Notes: generated by a model from the letters alone, not told the origin. DNA of 64,000 nt from Flavobacteriaceae bacterium (GCA_014238425.1 JABABD010000020.1:81536-145535), one strand, 5' to 3'. Positions 25,705 through 34,687 are shown, numbered from the stretch's first letter. Numbers and translations: made by a program.

Positions 25705-26571
25705 TTAGTAAGCTGGAAGTTTAGATTTGGTTTTAAAAAGAGATAATGGAAATGTGGCTTTTCCTTTCATCCAATAATCTTTCGCATGATATTTTTTCAT
25801 TTCAACCATTGCGGCATGTAGACGATTAGTTCTTCTGGGATTCTCATCTCCAGGCCCTCCAAATTTACGATACCCAAGTCCTACCGGATGATAGTCGTAC
25901 CGATCTGCGAACCAAATAGTAATCGTTTTTTTATCTTTACTAATTTCCCAATCTACTCTGTCTATACCTCCAAAGGCATATTTAAAATTTAGTTTTGAAT
26001 AATAAAATTGTTTTAGAAAAAAACGACCTCGCAGTGAACTACCAATATTAGAACTGAAGACATTTCTAACATTTGAGTCTTGATAAAAAAGTTCTTTTAG
26101 ATTTTTAGAGACATTTAGTGTTTTCCCACTACCATTTAAATAATGATTGACATGCTTTAAGGCTAAAGTCAAATTGAGTCTTCGAAAATAAAGTTTTACC
26201 CAATCAACTTCAATCAAGGCAGTATCAATATTACCTGTGCCTGCCAAACTAATTCTTGCACTATTATTTGGTTGATGATTATGAGCAGGACGACCAGCAA
26301 TAAACCACTTTTTTTTTGGTTCATCAACATGTTTACGTCTAGTTCCTCTTTCAGTTTTCTCTAATTCAATTCCTTGAACCCTTCCAAGGCCTCGATCAGG
26401 GTCATACGGAACTTTATGTACTATTTCTCCTGTATATATAGTTTTAAATATAGTATAACCCTTATTATCTATATAAGCAGATTCCACACTGACTTGAACA
26501 TGAATTCCAGATTCATTGATATAAAAGAATTTTTCGTTTATTTCCCGTATAGTGATTTTTCTCTTAGGCAT
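25705..26571 (-). CDS. Uncharacterised 288-residue protein, possible effector partner of the 1305-residue protein
   Basis: I do not recognise this protein. It has no signal peptide or membrane span. Residues 1-130 are basic and beta-rich with a His/Arg/Asn-rich patch (AGRPAHNHQPNN, 92-103). The C-terminal region (about 205-288) has aromatic and charged motifs: DWEISKDKKTITIWFADRYDYHP (207-229, given in part), GYRKFGGPGDENPRRTN and YWMKGKATFPLSLF. The W..DxYDxHP motif recalls the ends of some secreted toxins and lysis effectors, but no family fits with confidence. It begins 3 bases after the stop of the 1305-residue gene, so the two form one operon in AT-rich DNA. Confidence 0.65.
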   Translation of the reverse strand: MPKRKITIREINEKFFYINESGIHVQVSVESAYIDNKGYTIFKTIYTGEIVHKVPYDPDRGLGRVQGIELEKTERGTRRKHVDEPKKKWFIAGRPAHNHQPNNSARISLAGTGNIDTALIEVDWVKLYFRRLNLTLALKHVNHYLNGSGKTLNVSKNLKELFYQDSNVRNVFSSNIGSSLRGRFFLKQFYYSKLNFKYAFGGIDRVDWEISKDKKTITIWFADRYDYHPVGLGYRKFGGPGDENPRRTNRLHAAMVEMKKYHAKDYWMKGKATFPLSLFKTKSKLPAY

Positions 26572-26574
26572 TAA

Positions 26575-29500
26575 TTATTCATTAACATTAATGTTCTTAG
26601 CTCCACTTACTTTTATTATTTTTTCTATATCCCCATCCTCATAATCCTTATTCAAAACCCTAGCAGACTTCCTTAAATTCTCAATTTGTGCTTCACGTAC
26701 TTCTTCTTGTACTTTTAAAACATCCATGGCTCTGTGTTTTAATTTAAAGTCTTCTAATAAGGCATGTTTGCCTGGCAATGCTTCTATATACAGTTGGCCA
26801 GTTGGCACTACAATAGTTTCATCTTTTATAACTGGGTTTGCTAAACGCGCAGTAAGAATTTCTGATACTCTCTCCGCTAATTCCTTATGTTCTGGTATGC
26901 CTTTTATTTGTACTTGAATCTCTTTGAGGTCTTCAGTAGAAATCTCATTGTCAAAATCAGGATCTTGAATACCTAAATATTCATTCACATAATCTTTCAT
27001 CATGAAGTCTGTAATATATGTACATTCTTTAAGAGGAAAGATGGCATAATTTCCTTTAAAACCAAGTAAGTTATCAATATCTGCAACTTCATGAAGTCTT
27101 CTTGAGAAGTCAACATCATTTGGTTTGGGATAGCCGACTAACCAATGTAAATCTGATATAGGATAACCTATATTTCGAAAATAATCAGCACTGTTATTCC
27201 TGTCATTTTGAGTGATAGTAACATCTTTAGGTTTAGGCATTGGAGCTACTTTATCATATAACCTAAAAAACCGTTGGTCTGGTGGTTCATGTTCCCAAAT
27301 ACCTTGCATGTAGTACAGAATGTTTTGTTTGACGTGAATTCGCAATTGATTAATTAAATTACGCTTGGTGTATATTTTAGTAGTAATAGCCATCATCTGG
27401 TTTTTGGCTTTTTCTAGAGTATTGCTTTCAGAAGCTAATTCTTCACCTGTAACACCTAATTCTTCTCGTACCTGATTTATTCTAGAATCTAATGCCTTAC
27501 GTTCAGCTTCATAAAATTCAGAGTCGTATTGTCCTTCTAATTCACTTCCAGCATTATTGAATTCAGAGAAACTCTGAGCGGCTTGAAATGGATTTATTAA
27601 AGCCCCTAAAAATGCATTTGTTTTAGTGCTATCCCTTTTTCTTTGTTCAAAATCAACAATATTTTCGTTATTAGTTGCAGTATTAAGTTTGGACTGTAAT
27701 CTTGACCTTAAAGACATTAAACTAGATACGTTTGCTGATATTTCATTGACCATTTCTTTTTGCTGATGATAATGTCCCTTGGCTGCTTCGTAATTAATTT
27801 CATCTCCTATAAATCCTTCCCTTAAATAATCTAAAGCTTCATGAAAAGAGTCATCTAGTAAAATACGTCTCAAAATCCATTCATGAGTTAATAACCAATC
27901 TTCATCAATTTCATGTGGAGCGGGAACATCAAAAGCAACCATGATTATAGGTGTAAGCTTGTGTAGGTTCTCGGATACAATAAATTGACGTTCTAATTCA
28001 TAAAAAAGATAAGTAACTGTTATTTCATTATTAGGATTTAAAATTTCTCCAGACGTACTTTCTTCGTAATCAGATTCTTCCTTTGAAATTATTTCAACAG
28101 AGCGTTCATTTTTAAATTCATTGGCGGCTTTTCTTGTTGATTCTCTTATTCCTTTTTTCTTGGCTGAAGATTCTGAAGATTGATCATTTTTGTATCCAGT
28201 AGTAGTTTTTACTCCGCCTTTAGCTACACCTACTTCAAAACCAATACTGCCTTCTACCGTCAAATTAAAATTTGTAGCTGTACTCGCTTTGCTAAAAATC
28301 TCTGAATGCGCTTTAGTAATGTAGGATGCTTCATCGGTTTGCTTGGACAACGAACTTTCCACTTCTTTTTGGGATCGTGTCCTTTTTACTTTAAGTTTTT
28401 TAGTGAATTTTCTTTTTTCACCAGGTGCAAGAGGTATTGTAGAAACTAAATCTCCAACTTGCCAGTTAGAAGGAGTCCATTCTTGACGATATGTGGTCAT
28501 GATTCCGTAATTAACAGAGTTTTTTGCAAACACATGAAATTTGTAGGGTTCTAAAAGTCTTTTATTGATGTCATCTATTAACTTACTAACTCTTGTTTTA
28601 ATACCTTTTGGGTTGTTTAAAATACTTTTAATGGCATTTTTATCGACGTCAAAAGAAGAAAAATATGGTTTTAAACTAAACTTAAGAACAGCATAAGCCT
28701 TAGCATTATCTGAATTATCGTAGTTAAATTTTTCGTTTAAATAGCTTAAAGAGTTTGTATCAAAATAGCCTTTTTGCTTTAATACTTTATCTATGAAACT
28801 ACCCTTTTGACCGTTTATATCATTATCATTATACACTTTCGATATAGTATCCCCATTGTGTTCATGATTTCCTTCACTACTTTTCCATGTATCATTTTGC
28901 TTTGATATTATTTCCACATAGTTTTCTTGCGTTTTAGTAAATAATACATCTACCTTTTCTTCGTATGATAATTCTATATATCTATCAAGCTCTGTAGTAT
29001 TTAAAACACTTATTATCTGGTTCTGTTGATTAATGGATAGTAATCGCCAATTCTCCTTTAACTTATCAGGATTACTAGAATCTAAAATACCATCTTTCAG
29101 ATTCAACTTTTGTAATTTTGATGGCATTGGTATGCCTTCTCCAATTAATGCCGACTTTTCATTAAGAAAAGCAACTATTCTTGTCAGGTTATTTTTTTCT
29201 CCATTTAATAATTGTTCTAACTCATTGTATGAATTTCGCAATTCTACATTAAACTTACCTTCTCCATTATATTCTTCCAAAACATCAACAATTTGGTTAT
29301 ATGTAGATGTTATGTTTTCAGATATTTTTTCATCTAAAAGTTCAGACCAAACATCCTCAAAAGCAATTTGTAAATTATGGAAATCATGAAATGCTTTTTG
29401 ATTTGCAGCACTAGTGTCTTGATCAAAATCTACTCTAGTTTTAATATTGGCATGTAAAACACTATTATCAAGTGTATTCTGAATAGGACCATACACCTCA

Positions 29501-30492
29501 CTTATTTTATCGTTTATGAATTTTGTTTCTTCCCCTTCTTTAATTAATTCTATACCGTTAGATGAGTTGAATTGCTTACAAGAATCTGGTTTTGAAGGTT
29601 TTTCAGAATCAGTATTTTTTTTATTGATAATTTCATCTAGTATATCTTTAAGTTTATCTTTTCTTACTAAGGTCTTTCCTTTAGTTTTTTTATTTAATAG
29701 GCCACAATATCTACTATAAGGAATATTAATTTCATTAATTGGGTTAGTACTATCATCAATCCCTAACTCTTTTTTGTCTTTATCTGTTAGTATTACTGGC
29801 AAAAGAGAAGAATTTTTAAAATCTAAGCGTTCTAACCCTTTAATTATTATGGTTTCTGAAACATCAATAAATGAGTCTTCTTTGCCCATAAATAAATGAC
29901 TATCTCTTAGTGCCTTTGGAATTGTTGAAATATTTTTGAATAGAGTATCTGTCTCCTTTTTTCTCTTTTTTTGTTTTTCAAATTTTTTAGCAATTTTAGG
30001 GGTTAAATGAGTTTTTAGAAGTTGCTCTTCTTTTTCATCTACCTCAATACTTTTTAGAATAGTCGCAACTTTAGTTTCTATATTCTTAGACCCTGAACTT
30101 ATATTAGATATATCTGGACTAGAAACATTAATTATTAACGCTTCATTTTGTCCACCATTTAGCAAGGGATAATCAGAAACATAAAGAACTCTATCTTTCA
30201 ATTCTCTTTCTTTCTCTTCAGGAGCAAGAACGACTACAATAATATCAGGTCTTTTTTCTTCCTTTTGTGGTGCAAAATCTTTGTAATCATAATTAAACTC
30301 GAATGAGCCATCACTTTTCGAGTATGTTGAACCTAATCTTTCAGAACCTTTTTCTTCCAAAAATTCTAGAATGTTCTTTTTGAGATTTTTTGGGATAGTT
30401 AGCTTTCTGTCGGTATCATAAAATAGGACTAATAGGTTTTTTAGACCAGCTCCATTTTTTGCTATAATTTTGCCATTGATTGTGTACTCCAT
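26575..30492 (-). CDS. Uncharacterised 1305-residue multidomain protein with coiled coils
   Basis: No signal peptide or obvious membrane span is present. Residues 1-125 form a transthyretin/carboxypeptidase-regulatory-like beta-sandwich (INGKIIAKNGAGLKNLLVLF, SKSDGSFEFNYDY, RPDIIVVVLAP). A long Lys/Glu-rich region of about 500 residues follows. Residues about 665-890 form the most distinctive core: LVSTIPLAPGEKRKF (682-696), a Ser/Thr/Gly-rich amphipathic stretch (735-830), then HEIDEDWLLTHEWILRRILL (860-879). Residues 900-1060 are coiled coil, and 1070-1305 a mixed domain. From memory, LAPGE and HEIDE-W-L cores occur in large uncharacterised proteins of other phyla. The function is unknown; the layout would suit a large structural, pore-forming or delivery protein. 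Confidence 0.85.
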   Translation of the reverse strand: MEYTINGKIIAKNGAGLKNLLVLFYDTDRKLTIPKNLKKNILEFLEEKGSERLGSTYSKSDGSFEFNYDYKDFAPQKEEKRPDIIVVVLAPEEKERELKDRVLYVSDYPLLNGGQNEALIINVSSPDISNISSGSKNIETKVATILKSIEVDEKEEQLLKTHLTPKIAKKFEKQKKRKKETDTLFKNISTIPKALRDSHLFMGKEDSFIDVSETIIIKGLERLDFKNSSLLPVILTDKDKKELGIDDSTNPINEINIPYSRYCGLLNKKTKGKTLVRKDKLKDILDEIINKKNTDSEKPSKPDSCKQFNSSNGIELIKEGEETKFINDKISEVYGPIQNTLDNSVLHANIKTRVDFDQDTSAANQKAFHDFHNLQIAFEDVWSELLDEKISENITSTYNQIVDVLEEYNGEGKFNVELRNSYNELEQLLNGEKNNLTRIVAFLNEKSALIGEGIPMPSKLQKLNLKDGILDSSNPDKLKENWRLLSINQQNQIISVLNTTELDRYIELSYEEKVDVLFTKTQENYVEIISKQNDTWKSSEGNHEHNGDTISKVYNDNDINGQKGSFIDKVLKQKGYFDTNSLSYLNEKFNYDNSDNAKAYAVLKFSLKPYFSSFDVDKNAIKSILNNPKGIKTRVSKLIDDINKRLLEPYKFHVFAKNSVNYGIMTTYRQEWTPSNWQVGDLVSTIPLAPGEKRKFTKKLKVKRTRSQKEVESSLSKQTDEASYITKAHSEIFSKASTATNFNLTVEGSIGFEVGVAKGGVKTTTGYKNDQSSESSAKKKGIRESTRKAANEFKNERSVEIISKEESDYEESTSGEILNPNNEITVTYLFYELERQFIVSENLHKLTPIIMVAFDVPAPHEIDEDWLLTHEWILRRILLDDSFHEALDYLREGFIGDEINYEAAKGHYHQQKEMVNEISANVSSLMSLRSRLQSKLNTATNNENIVDFEQRKRDSTKTNAFLGALINPFQAAQSFSEFNNAGSELEGQYDSEFYEAERKALDSRINQVREELGVTGEELASESNTLEKAKNQMMAITTKIYTKRNLINQLRIHVKQNILYYMQGIWEHEPPDQRFFRLYDKVAPMPKPKDVTITQNDRNNSADYFRNIGYPISDLHWLVGYPKPNDVDFSRRLHEVADIDNLLGFKGNYAIFPLKECTYITDFMMKDYVNEYLGIQDPDFDNEISTEDLKEIQVQIKGIPEHKELAERVSEILTARLANPVIKDETIVVPTGQLYIEALPGKHALLEDFKLKHRAMDVLKVQEEVREAQIENLRKSARVLNKDYEDGDIEKIIKVSGAKNINVNE

Positions 30493-30555
30493 AATTAAAT
30501 GAATTAGAATAAATAATTACTTTCTCGGGCTGTTAATTACAAAAGGGAGGTTTAA

Positions 30556-30563
30556 CAAAAATA
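30556..30563 (-). promoter_or_regulatory. Candidate -7 box of the 1305-residue gene
   Basis: The minus strand reads TATTTTTG, a full match to TAnnTTTG, 64 bases before the start codon. No TTTG is seen at the expected upstream distance, so support is partial. Confidence 0.35.
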
Positions 30564-30703
30564 TGTTTCATTTTAAATATATGAGACTGACTAACAGGCA
30601 ATTAAATAATTACGGGTTAACTCCCTAATTATTAGTTTTAGTTTACCGTCTAGGTTTTGTTGAAGCAAATTTAGAGATGATGTATAAGACGCCATATCAC
30701 TAT

Positions 30704-30731
30704 TGTAACAAATGATGCAACATATGTAACA
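30704..30731. promoter_or_regulatory. Paired TGTAACA sites, possible operator
   Basis: TGTAACA at 30704-30710 and ACATATGTAACA at 30720-30731 repeat the spacing (21 bases) and most of the sequence of the tandem site at 12091-12123. Here the pair lies about 50 bases upstream of the -7 box of the small membrane protein gene, a plausible activator or repressor position. The rest of the 319-base gap 30493-30811 contains only promoter-like boxes and a weak inverted repeat. Confidence 0.45.
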
Positions 30732-30777
30732 ATTGATGTTTTAAACTTTCTTTAACGCTTTCTTCAAACCCAAATAG

Positions 30778-30785
30778 TATCTTTG
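30778..30785 (+). promoter_or_regulatory. Candidate -7 box upstream of the small membrane protein / SulP genes
   Basis: TATCTTTG is a full match to TAnnTTTG and lies 27 bases before the TTG start. No -33 TTTG is seen at the usual distance. Confidence 0.45.
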
Positions 30786-30811
30786 CGGTCAACCATTAAA
30801 ATCTTAGGACA

Positions 30812-31105
30812 TTGAGAAGCATTGTTTCTGTCTTTTTCTCTTTTATTTTCTTGCTGCTTATTGCTGCTCCTTCGCTAGTATTAATAGTTGAAGATTCGTT
30901 GGACATATCTTTTATCATTGATATAAATGAAGAAGAAAACACAGAGAAAAAATCCAAGAAAAATCTTGAACTCGATGTTTTTCATAAAAGTGATTTAGTA
31001 GAGACTTGTATCAATCCTGAAAACAAGCATATTCCTGAATATTATTTTAGATCATACGGAAAGCTTTATAAAAAACTACATTCTCCGCCTCCCGAACAGG
31101 TGTAA
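30812..31105 (+). CDS. Small single-span membrane protein upstream of SulP
   Basis: The 97-residue protein begins at a TTG, since no ATG is available before the hydrophobic segment and an in-frame stop lies 13 bases upstream. Residues 4-26 form a membrane span or signal (SVFFSFIFLLLIAAPSLVLI), followed by an acidic stretch, a Lys-rich stretch and a tail containing PEYYFRSYGKLYKK. I recall similar short proteins upstream of SulP/carbonic anhydrase in related genomes but no function. It is 63 bases before the transporter on the same strand and probably cotranscribed. Confidence 0.7.
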   Translation: MRSIVSVFFSFIFLLLIAAPSLVLIVEDSLDISFIIDINEEENTEKKSKKNLELDVFHKSDLVETCINPENKHIPEYYFRSYGKLYKKLHSPPPEQV

Positions 31106-31168
31106 ATTATTCAAAAATCATTGAAGGCGTTTGAGCCTAATTAATTTTAATAATTTATATTACAATAC

Positions 31169-33034
31169 ATGAAAAACATATTTTCCAATATCAAAGGTGA
31201 TGCCTTTGGAGGTATTACCGCTGGAATCGTAGCATTACCACTCGCCTTGGCGTTTGGTGTGTCTTCTGGTCTTGGGCCAAGCGCTGGTCTGTATGGCGCT
31301 ATTTTCATTAGTTTCTTTGCGGCACTTTTTGGAGGTACTAACACACAGATCTCTGGGCCTACAGCACCAATGACTGCCGTAAGTATGGTAGTCATTGCTG
31401 GAATCATCGCTGTCAATGATGGAGATGTCTCTAGGGCACTTCCTGCTATACTGACCGTCTTCTTATTAGCGGGTTTGATGCAAGTAGGGTTGGGAATCAT
31501 AGGTTTAGGTAAATACATAAGGTATATACCGTACCCTGTTGTTTCTGGTTTCATGACAGCTATAGGTGTTATTATCCTTGCTACTAATATCTTACCTTCA
31601 ATTGGGTATTATCCAAAGGAAGACGCCGAATATGTACAAACTTTTAAAACTAAGGCTGAAGATGTTATTCTACAGAATATCATAAAAGAAGAGGCTGATG
31701 AAGGCATCTTGGTTCTAGAGAATTTTAAGGAAACCATAGATCGAGCGGATCAAATTACAGAAGCCGATATTTTAAAAGAATCGCAGACGCTAGCCAAAAA
31801 TGAGGCAAAATCAGTATATGGATCATTGAAAGTGCTACCACGCGCTTTAAAAAATATTAGTTGGTTGGAACTCATATTAGCCCTAGGAACCATTATTATT
31901 ATCTACGGGTTCAAACGGATTACTAGAGTGATACCAAGTACGTTGGTGGCATTACTAGTTATGTCTGGAATTGCGTTTGGATTTGGATTGGATTACAGGC
32001 CTATAGAAGATATTCCTTCTGGTTTGCCTATACCAAATCTTGAGATTTTCACAAGTTTTAAGTTAGGAAGTATTACGCCATATATTTTTACGGCATTGAC
32101 ACTTGCACTTTTAGGAGCCATCGATTCTTTATTAACAAGTGTGGTTGCCGATAATATGACCAAGACCAAACATAAACCTAATAAGGAATTAGTTGGTCAA
32201 GGTATAGGAAACTCTATTGGCGCCATATTTGGAGGTATTCCAGGAGCGGGAGCAACTATTAGAACAGTGGTCAACATCAAGTCAGGTGGTAAGACCAAGT
32301 TATCAGGAATGATCGCCGGAATTATGCTATTTGCTATAACTATTGGGTTAGGACCAGTAGCCTCTAAAATCCCTGCTGCCGTGCTTGCAGGCATATTAGT
32401 AACTGTAGGTATAGGTGTTATGGACTATAAAGGATTAAAAGCAATCCCAAGCTTACCTAGAGATATGAATTTTGGTCCGTTCAAATTAAGTTCAGAAGTA
32501 CTTATTATGATTACTGTATTACTACTGTCTACTTTTTGGGACTTAGTATATGCCGTTGGTATTGGGCTCGTTATAGCATCTCTTATGTTCATGAAAAAAA
32601 TTGGCGATCTGACTGCTGAGCGTTCTGATGTAAAATCCTTGAAAAAAGAAAAAGCATGGGCAGACGAGGTTAATTTTCCTAAAAGTTTAAAAGAAGAGGT
32701 TTATATCAAGCATGTAAAAGGTCCTTTATTTTTTGGTTCTACTAGCGACTTTCAAGCATTGGCACTGCAAATCCCTAAAACAGCAAGAATTGTTATCATC
32801 CGATTAGGGCGTATGCAATATATGGATCAGTCTGGGCTTTATGCCATGGAAGACATGTTACAAGAACTAAAGAAAAATGATGTAGAAGTACTTTTCACAG
32901 GCTTATTACAGCAACCACGCTATATGATGGAGCGTATTGATATCATTCCAGATTTCATTCCTAACGAACACATTTTCGATACATTTAATGATTGTATTGA
33001 ATGGGTAAAACAAAACGTAAAAAGCGAACACTAA
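31169..33034 (+). CDS. SulP family anion transporter with STAS domain (probable bicarbonate transporter)
   Basis: The 621-residue protein has about a dozen membrane spans between residues 12 and 475. The SulP hallmarks are near the N-terminus (GGITAGIVALPLALAFGVSSG and TNTQISGPTAPM) and in the core (GNSIGAIFGGIPGAGATIRT). A cytosolic STAS domain ends the protein (about 510-615; RLGRMQYMDQSGLYAMEDML). SulP transporters carry sulfate, bicarbonate or other anions. The carbonic anhydrase gene that starts 11 bases after the stop makes bicarbonate the likely substrate, as in BicA-type systems; this is inferred from context. Confidence 0.92.
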   Translation: MKNIFSNIKGDAFGGITAGIVALPLALAFGVSSGLGPSAGLYGAIFISFFAALFGGTNTQISGPTAPMTAVSMVVIAGIIAVNDGDVSRALPAILTVFLLAGLMQVGLGIIGLGKYIRYIPYPVVSGFMTAIGVIILATNILPSIGYYPKEDAEYVQTFKTKAEDVILQNIIKEEADEGILVLENFKETIDRADQITEADILKESQTLAKNEAKSVYGSLKVLPRALKNISWLELILALGTIIIIYGFKRITRVIPSTLVALLVMSGIAFGFGLDYRPIEDIPSGLPIPNLEIFTSFKLGSITPYIFTALTLALLGAIDSLLTSVVADNMTKTKHKPNKELVGQGIGNSIGAIFGGIPGAGATIRTVVNIKSGGKTKLSGMIAGIMLFAITIGLGPVASKIPAAVLAGILVTVGIGVMDYKGLKAIPSLPRDMNFGPFKLSSEVLIMITVLLLSTFWDLVYAVGIGLVIASLMFMKKIGDLTAERSDVKSLKKEKAWADEVNFPKSLKEEVYIKHVKGPLFFGSTSDFQALALQIPKTARIVIIRLGRMQYMDQSGLYAMEDMLQELKKNDVEVLFTGLLQQPRYMMERIDIIPDFIPNEHIFDTFNDCIEWVKQNVKSEH

Positions 33035-33045
33035 AAAACACTATT

Positions 33046-33675
33046 ATGAAAAATACAGCCATAACAAAAAATATTCAAGATACATTAACGCCTTCTGGAG
33101 TACTAGAAGATTTACTTGAAGGAAACTCTAGATTTGTTTCAAACAAAAACCAATCCGTAGATAACTCTGCATTAGTACAACAAACCACTGGTGGGCAATT
33201 TCCTAAGGCCGTAGTACTCTCATGCATTGATTCTAGAGTGCCTGTCGAAACAGTTTTAGATCAAGCTATCGGTGATATTTTTGTCGCAAGAGTGGCAGGA
33301 AATTTTGAAAACGTCGATATTCTCGGAAGCTTAGAATATTCGTGTAAAGCTGCCGGAAGTAAATTAGTTCTAGTATTAGGTCATGAAAGCTGTGGCGCTG
33401 TTAAAGCCGCTTGCGATGGTGTAGAATTAGGAAATATTACAGCGATGTTAGAAAACATATTGCCTGCAGTTAAACAAAGTGCTGATGAGGTAGATGGCGA
33501 ATTGAATTCGTCCAACAAAGCGTTTGTAGCCAAAACAGTTGAGAACAATGTGAAACTAACTATACAACGTATTCGTGAGAAAAGCCAGATCTTAACAGAA
33601 ATGGAAGACAACGGTGAAATCGCTATAGTTGGTGGCATTTACAACCTACATACTGGAAAAGTAGATATGCTTTAG
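33046..33675 (+). CDS. Beta-carbonic anhydrase
   Basis: The ATG at 33046 is chosen because the frame upstream lies inside the SulP gene. The 209-residue protein shows the beta-class zinc ligands Cys60, His113 and Cys116 with the Asp62-Arg64 dyad (SCIDSRV and GHESCGAVK), so it should interconvert CO2 and bicarbonate. No signal peptide is visible. Pairing with SulP suggests it supplies or consumes bicarbonate moved by the transporter. A terminator follows. Confidence 0.93.
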   Translation: MKNTAITKNIQDTLTPSGVLEDLLEGNSRFVSNKNQSVDNSALVQQTTGGQFPKAVVLSCIDSRVPVETVLDQAIGDIFVARVAGNFENVDILGSLEYSCKAAGSKLVLVLGHESCGAVKAACDGVELGNITAMLENILPAVKQSADEVDGELNSSNKAFVAKTVENNVKLTIQRIREKSQILTEMEDNGEIAIVGGIYNLHTGKVDML

Positions 33676-33692
33676 AAGTAATAGTACTGTAT

Positions 33693-33723
33693 AAAAGCCG
33701 CTCTTTTAAGCGGCTTTTTTTTA
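33693..33723 (+). terminator. Terminator between carbonic anhydrase and cvpA (bidirectional)
   Basis: A 10-bp stem AAAAGCCGCT / AGCGGCTTTT (33693-33702 and 33709-33718) ends in a long T run on the plus strand. On the minus strand it also serves cvpA, whose stop codon lies at its edge. Confidence 0.82.
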
Positions 33724-34239
33724 TTCGATTGTTTCCTCTTCACTATTAGTGTCTTCCTCGCTTTTAATAATACTAGGGAAAATCATAGGAGCTAAAGACC
33801 TAACGGGTTTATAGAGTATGGATTCCTTAATGTCATCGTCACCTACAAAAGGCACCACACTATTCATCTTGCTAAACACAATAAGCAGTACACTCAATAT
33901 CAATCCTATTTTAAGAGCACCAAAGACGCCTCCAAGAAGTTTGTTCAGAATGCCAAGTGCGGCAAAATCAGCTAATTTAGTCAAGGCTTTTCCAGCCATG
34001 GATATCGCAATAATAATAACAACAAAAGTAATGGCAAACGCAGCGAGGTTAATCGTCTTTTCATTCCAATCGGTTCTGCTTTGCAAAAATTCAGCCGCAA
34101 AATTACTGAAGTGAATGGCGCCATACACACCTGCAATTAAAGCTACAAGTGAAGCTACCTCAACAAAAAGGCCTTTCATGAACCCTCTAACAAGTCCGAA
34201 TAACAAAAGAGCGCCAAGAATAATATCCAATACATTCAT
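33721..34239 (-). CDS. cvpA: CvpA family membrane protein
   Basis: The 172-residue protein has four predicted spans (about 4-22, 26-46, 65-85 and 103-122) and the family start MNVLDIILGALLLFGLVRGFMKG, followed by a short acidic tail rich in Glu and Ser/Thr. CvpA homologues are inner-membrane proteins; in E. coli the gene is linked to colicin V production and purine metabolism, but the mechanism is unsettled. It is monocistronic, with its own -7 box. Confidence 0.85.
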   Translation of the reverse strand: MNVLDIILGALLLFGLVRGFMKGLFVEVASLVALIAGVYGAIHFSNFAAEFLQSRTDWNEKTINLAAFAITFVVIIIAISMAGKALTKLADFAALGILNKLLGGVFGALKIGLILSVLLIVFSKMNSVVPFVGDDDIKESILYKPVRSLAPMIFPSIIKSEEDTNSEEETIE

Positions 34240-34256
34240 GATTAGTCAGTTTTTAA

Positions 34257-34264
34257 CAAATATA
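34257..34264 (-). promoter_or_regulatory. Candidate -7 box of cvpA
   Basis: The minus strand reads TATATTTG, matching TAnnTTTG, 18 bases before the start codon. No upstream TTTG is found at 19 bases. Confidence 0.4.
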
Positions 34265-34268
34265 AGAG

Positions 34269-34296
34269 TTTGATAGGTATCTACTTTGTAACTTTG
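34269..34296 (+). promoter_or_regulatory. Candidate promoter of the 118-residue conserved protein
   Basis: TTTG (34269-34272) and TAACTTTG (34289-34296) match both boxes, but the 16-base spacer is shorter than usual. It lies just upstream of the ATG and overlaps the divergent cvpA promoter region. Confidence 0.4.
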
Positions 34297-34312
34297 TATT
34301 TCGAAATTTATT

Positions 34313-34669
34313 ATGTCTAGAGACGAACAATTAAAAGAAAGATGGGATTTAATAGTGCAAAGACTCTCCAATCAATTTGCCGATGGCGATACCTTGGATC
34401 TTGATGCGATTATCTATTTAATAGGTATACAAGAACTAGGGCAACTAGACAGGAAGTTCAAGAAAGACCATAAGTTAGATCTTATGCATATAGCTATTTG
34501 TAGGCTTTTAGAACCCTATGGATACTACAAATTTGACTATTTTGACGATGATGGTTGGCCACATTATATTACAAAAGAGGAATTGCCAAACCTTAAGGCT
34601 GGAGAGCAAAGTGTTCTCATGAAAGAAGCCATCGTTAACTATTTCTTAGAAGCGGAATTCATAAATTAG
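34313..34669 (+). CDS. Conserved hypothetical protein, 118 residues
   Basis: This cytosolic protein (MSRDEQLKERWDLIVQRLSN) has an acidic, helical composition with the segment LDLDAIIYLIGIQELGQLDRKFKKDHKLDLMHIAICRLLEPYG, given here only by position 26-69. I recall close relatives of the same length across Flavobacteriaceae, but no function is known to me. It lies between cvpA and pheS and is separated from pheS by a repeat-rich intergenic stretch, so it is probably monocistronic. Confidence 0.75.
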   Translation: MSRDEQLKERWDLIVQRLSNQFADGDTLDLDAIIYLIGIQELGQLDRKFKKDHKLDLMHIAICRLLEPYGYYKFDYFDDDGWPHYITKEELPNLKAGEQSVLMKEAIVNYFLEAEFIN

Positions 34670-34687
34670 GGCGTTCCTTTTCTGTTA

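Noticed and set aside
26203..26571. Colicin M-type catalytic motif in the 288-residue protein
   Set aside because: Its D-x-Y-D resembles colicin M, but the following His-Arg is not at the required distance, so no family assignment is made.
30543..30627. Inverted repeat AGGGAGgTTTAAC / GTTAACTCCCT upstream of the 1305-residue gene
   Set aside because: It is short and imperfect in AT-rich DNA with a 60-base spacer; no terminator or known operator form.
33001..33045. Upstream start of the carbonic anhydrase inside the SulP gene
   Set aside because: The 15 extra residues are translated from SulP codons in another frame and lack family support.
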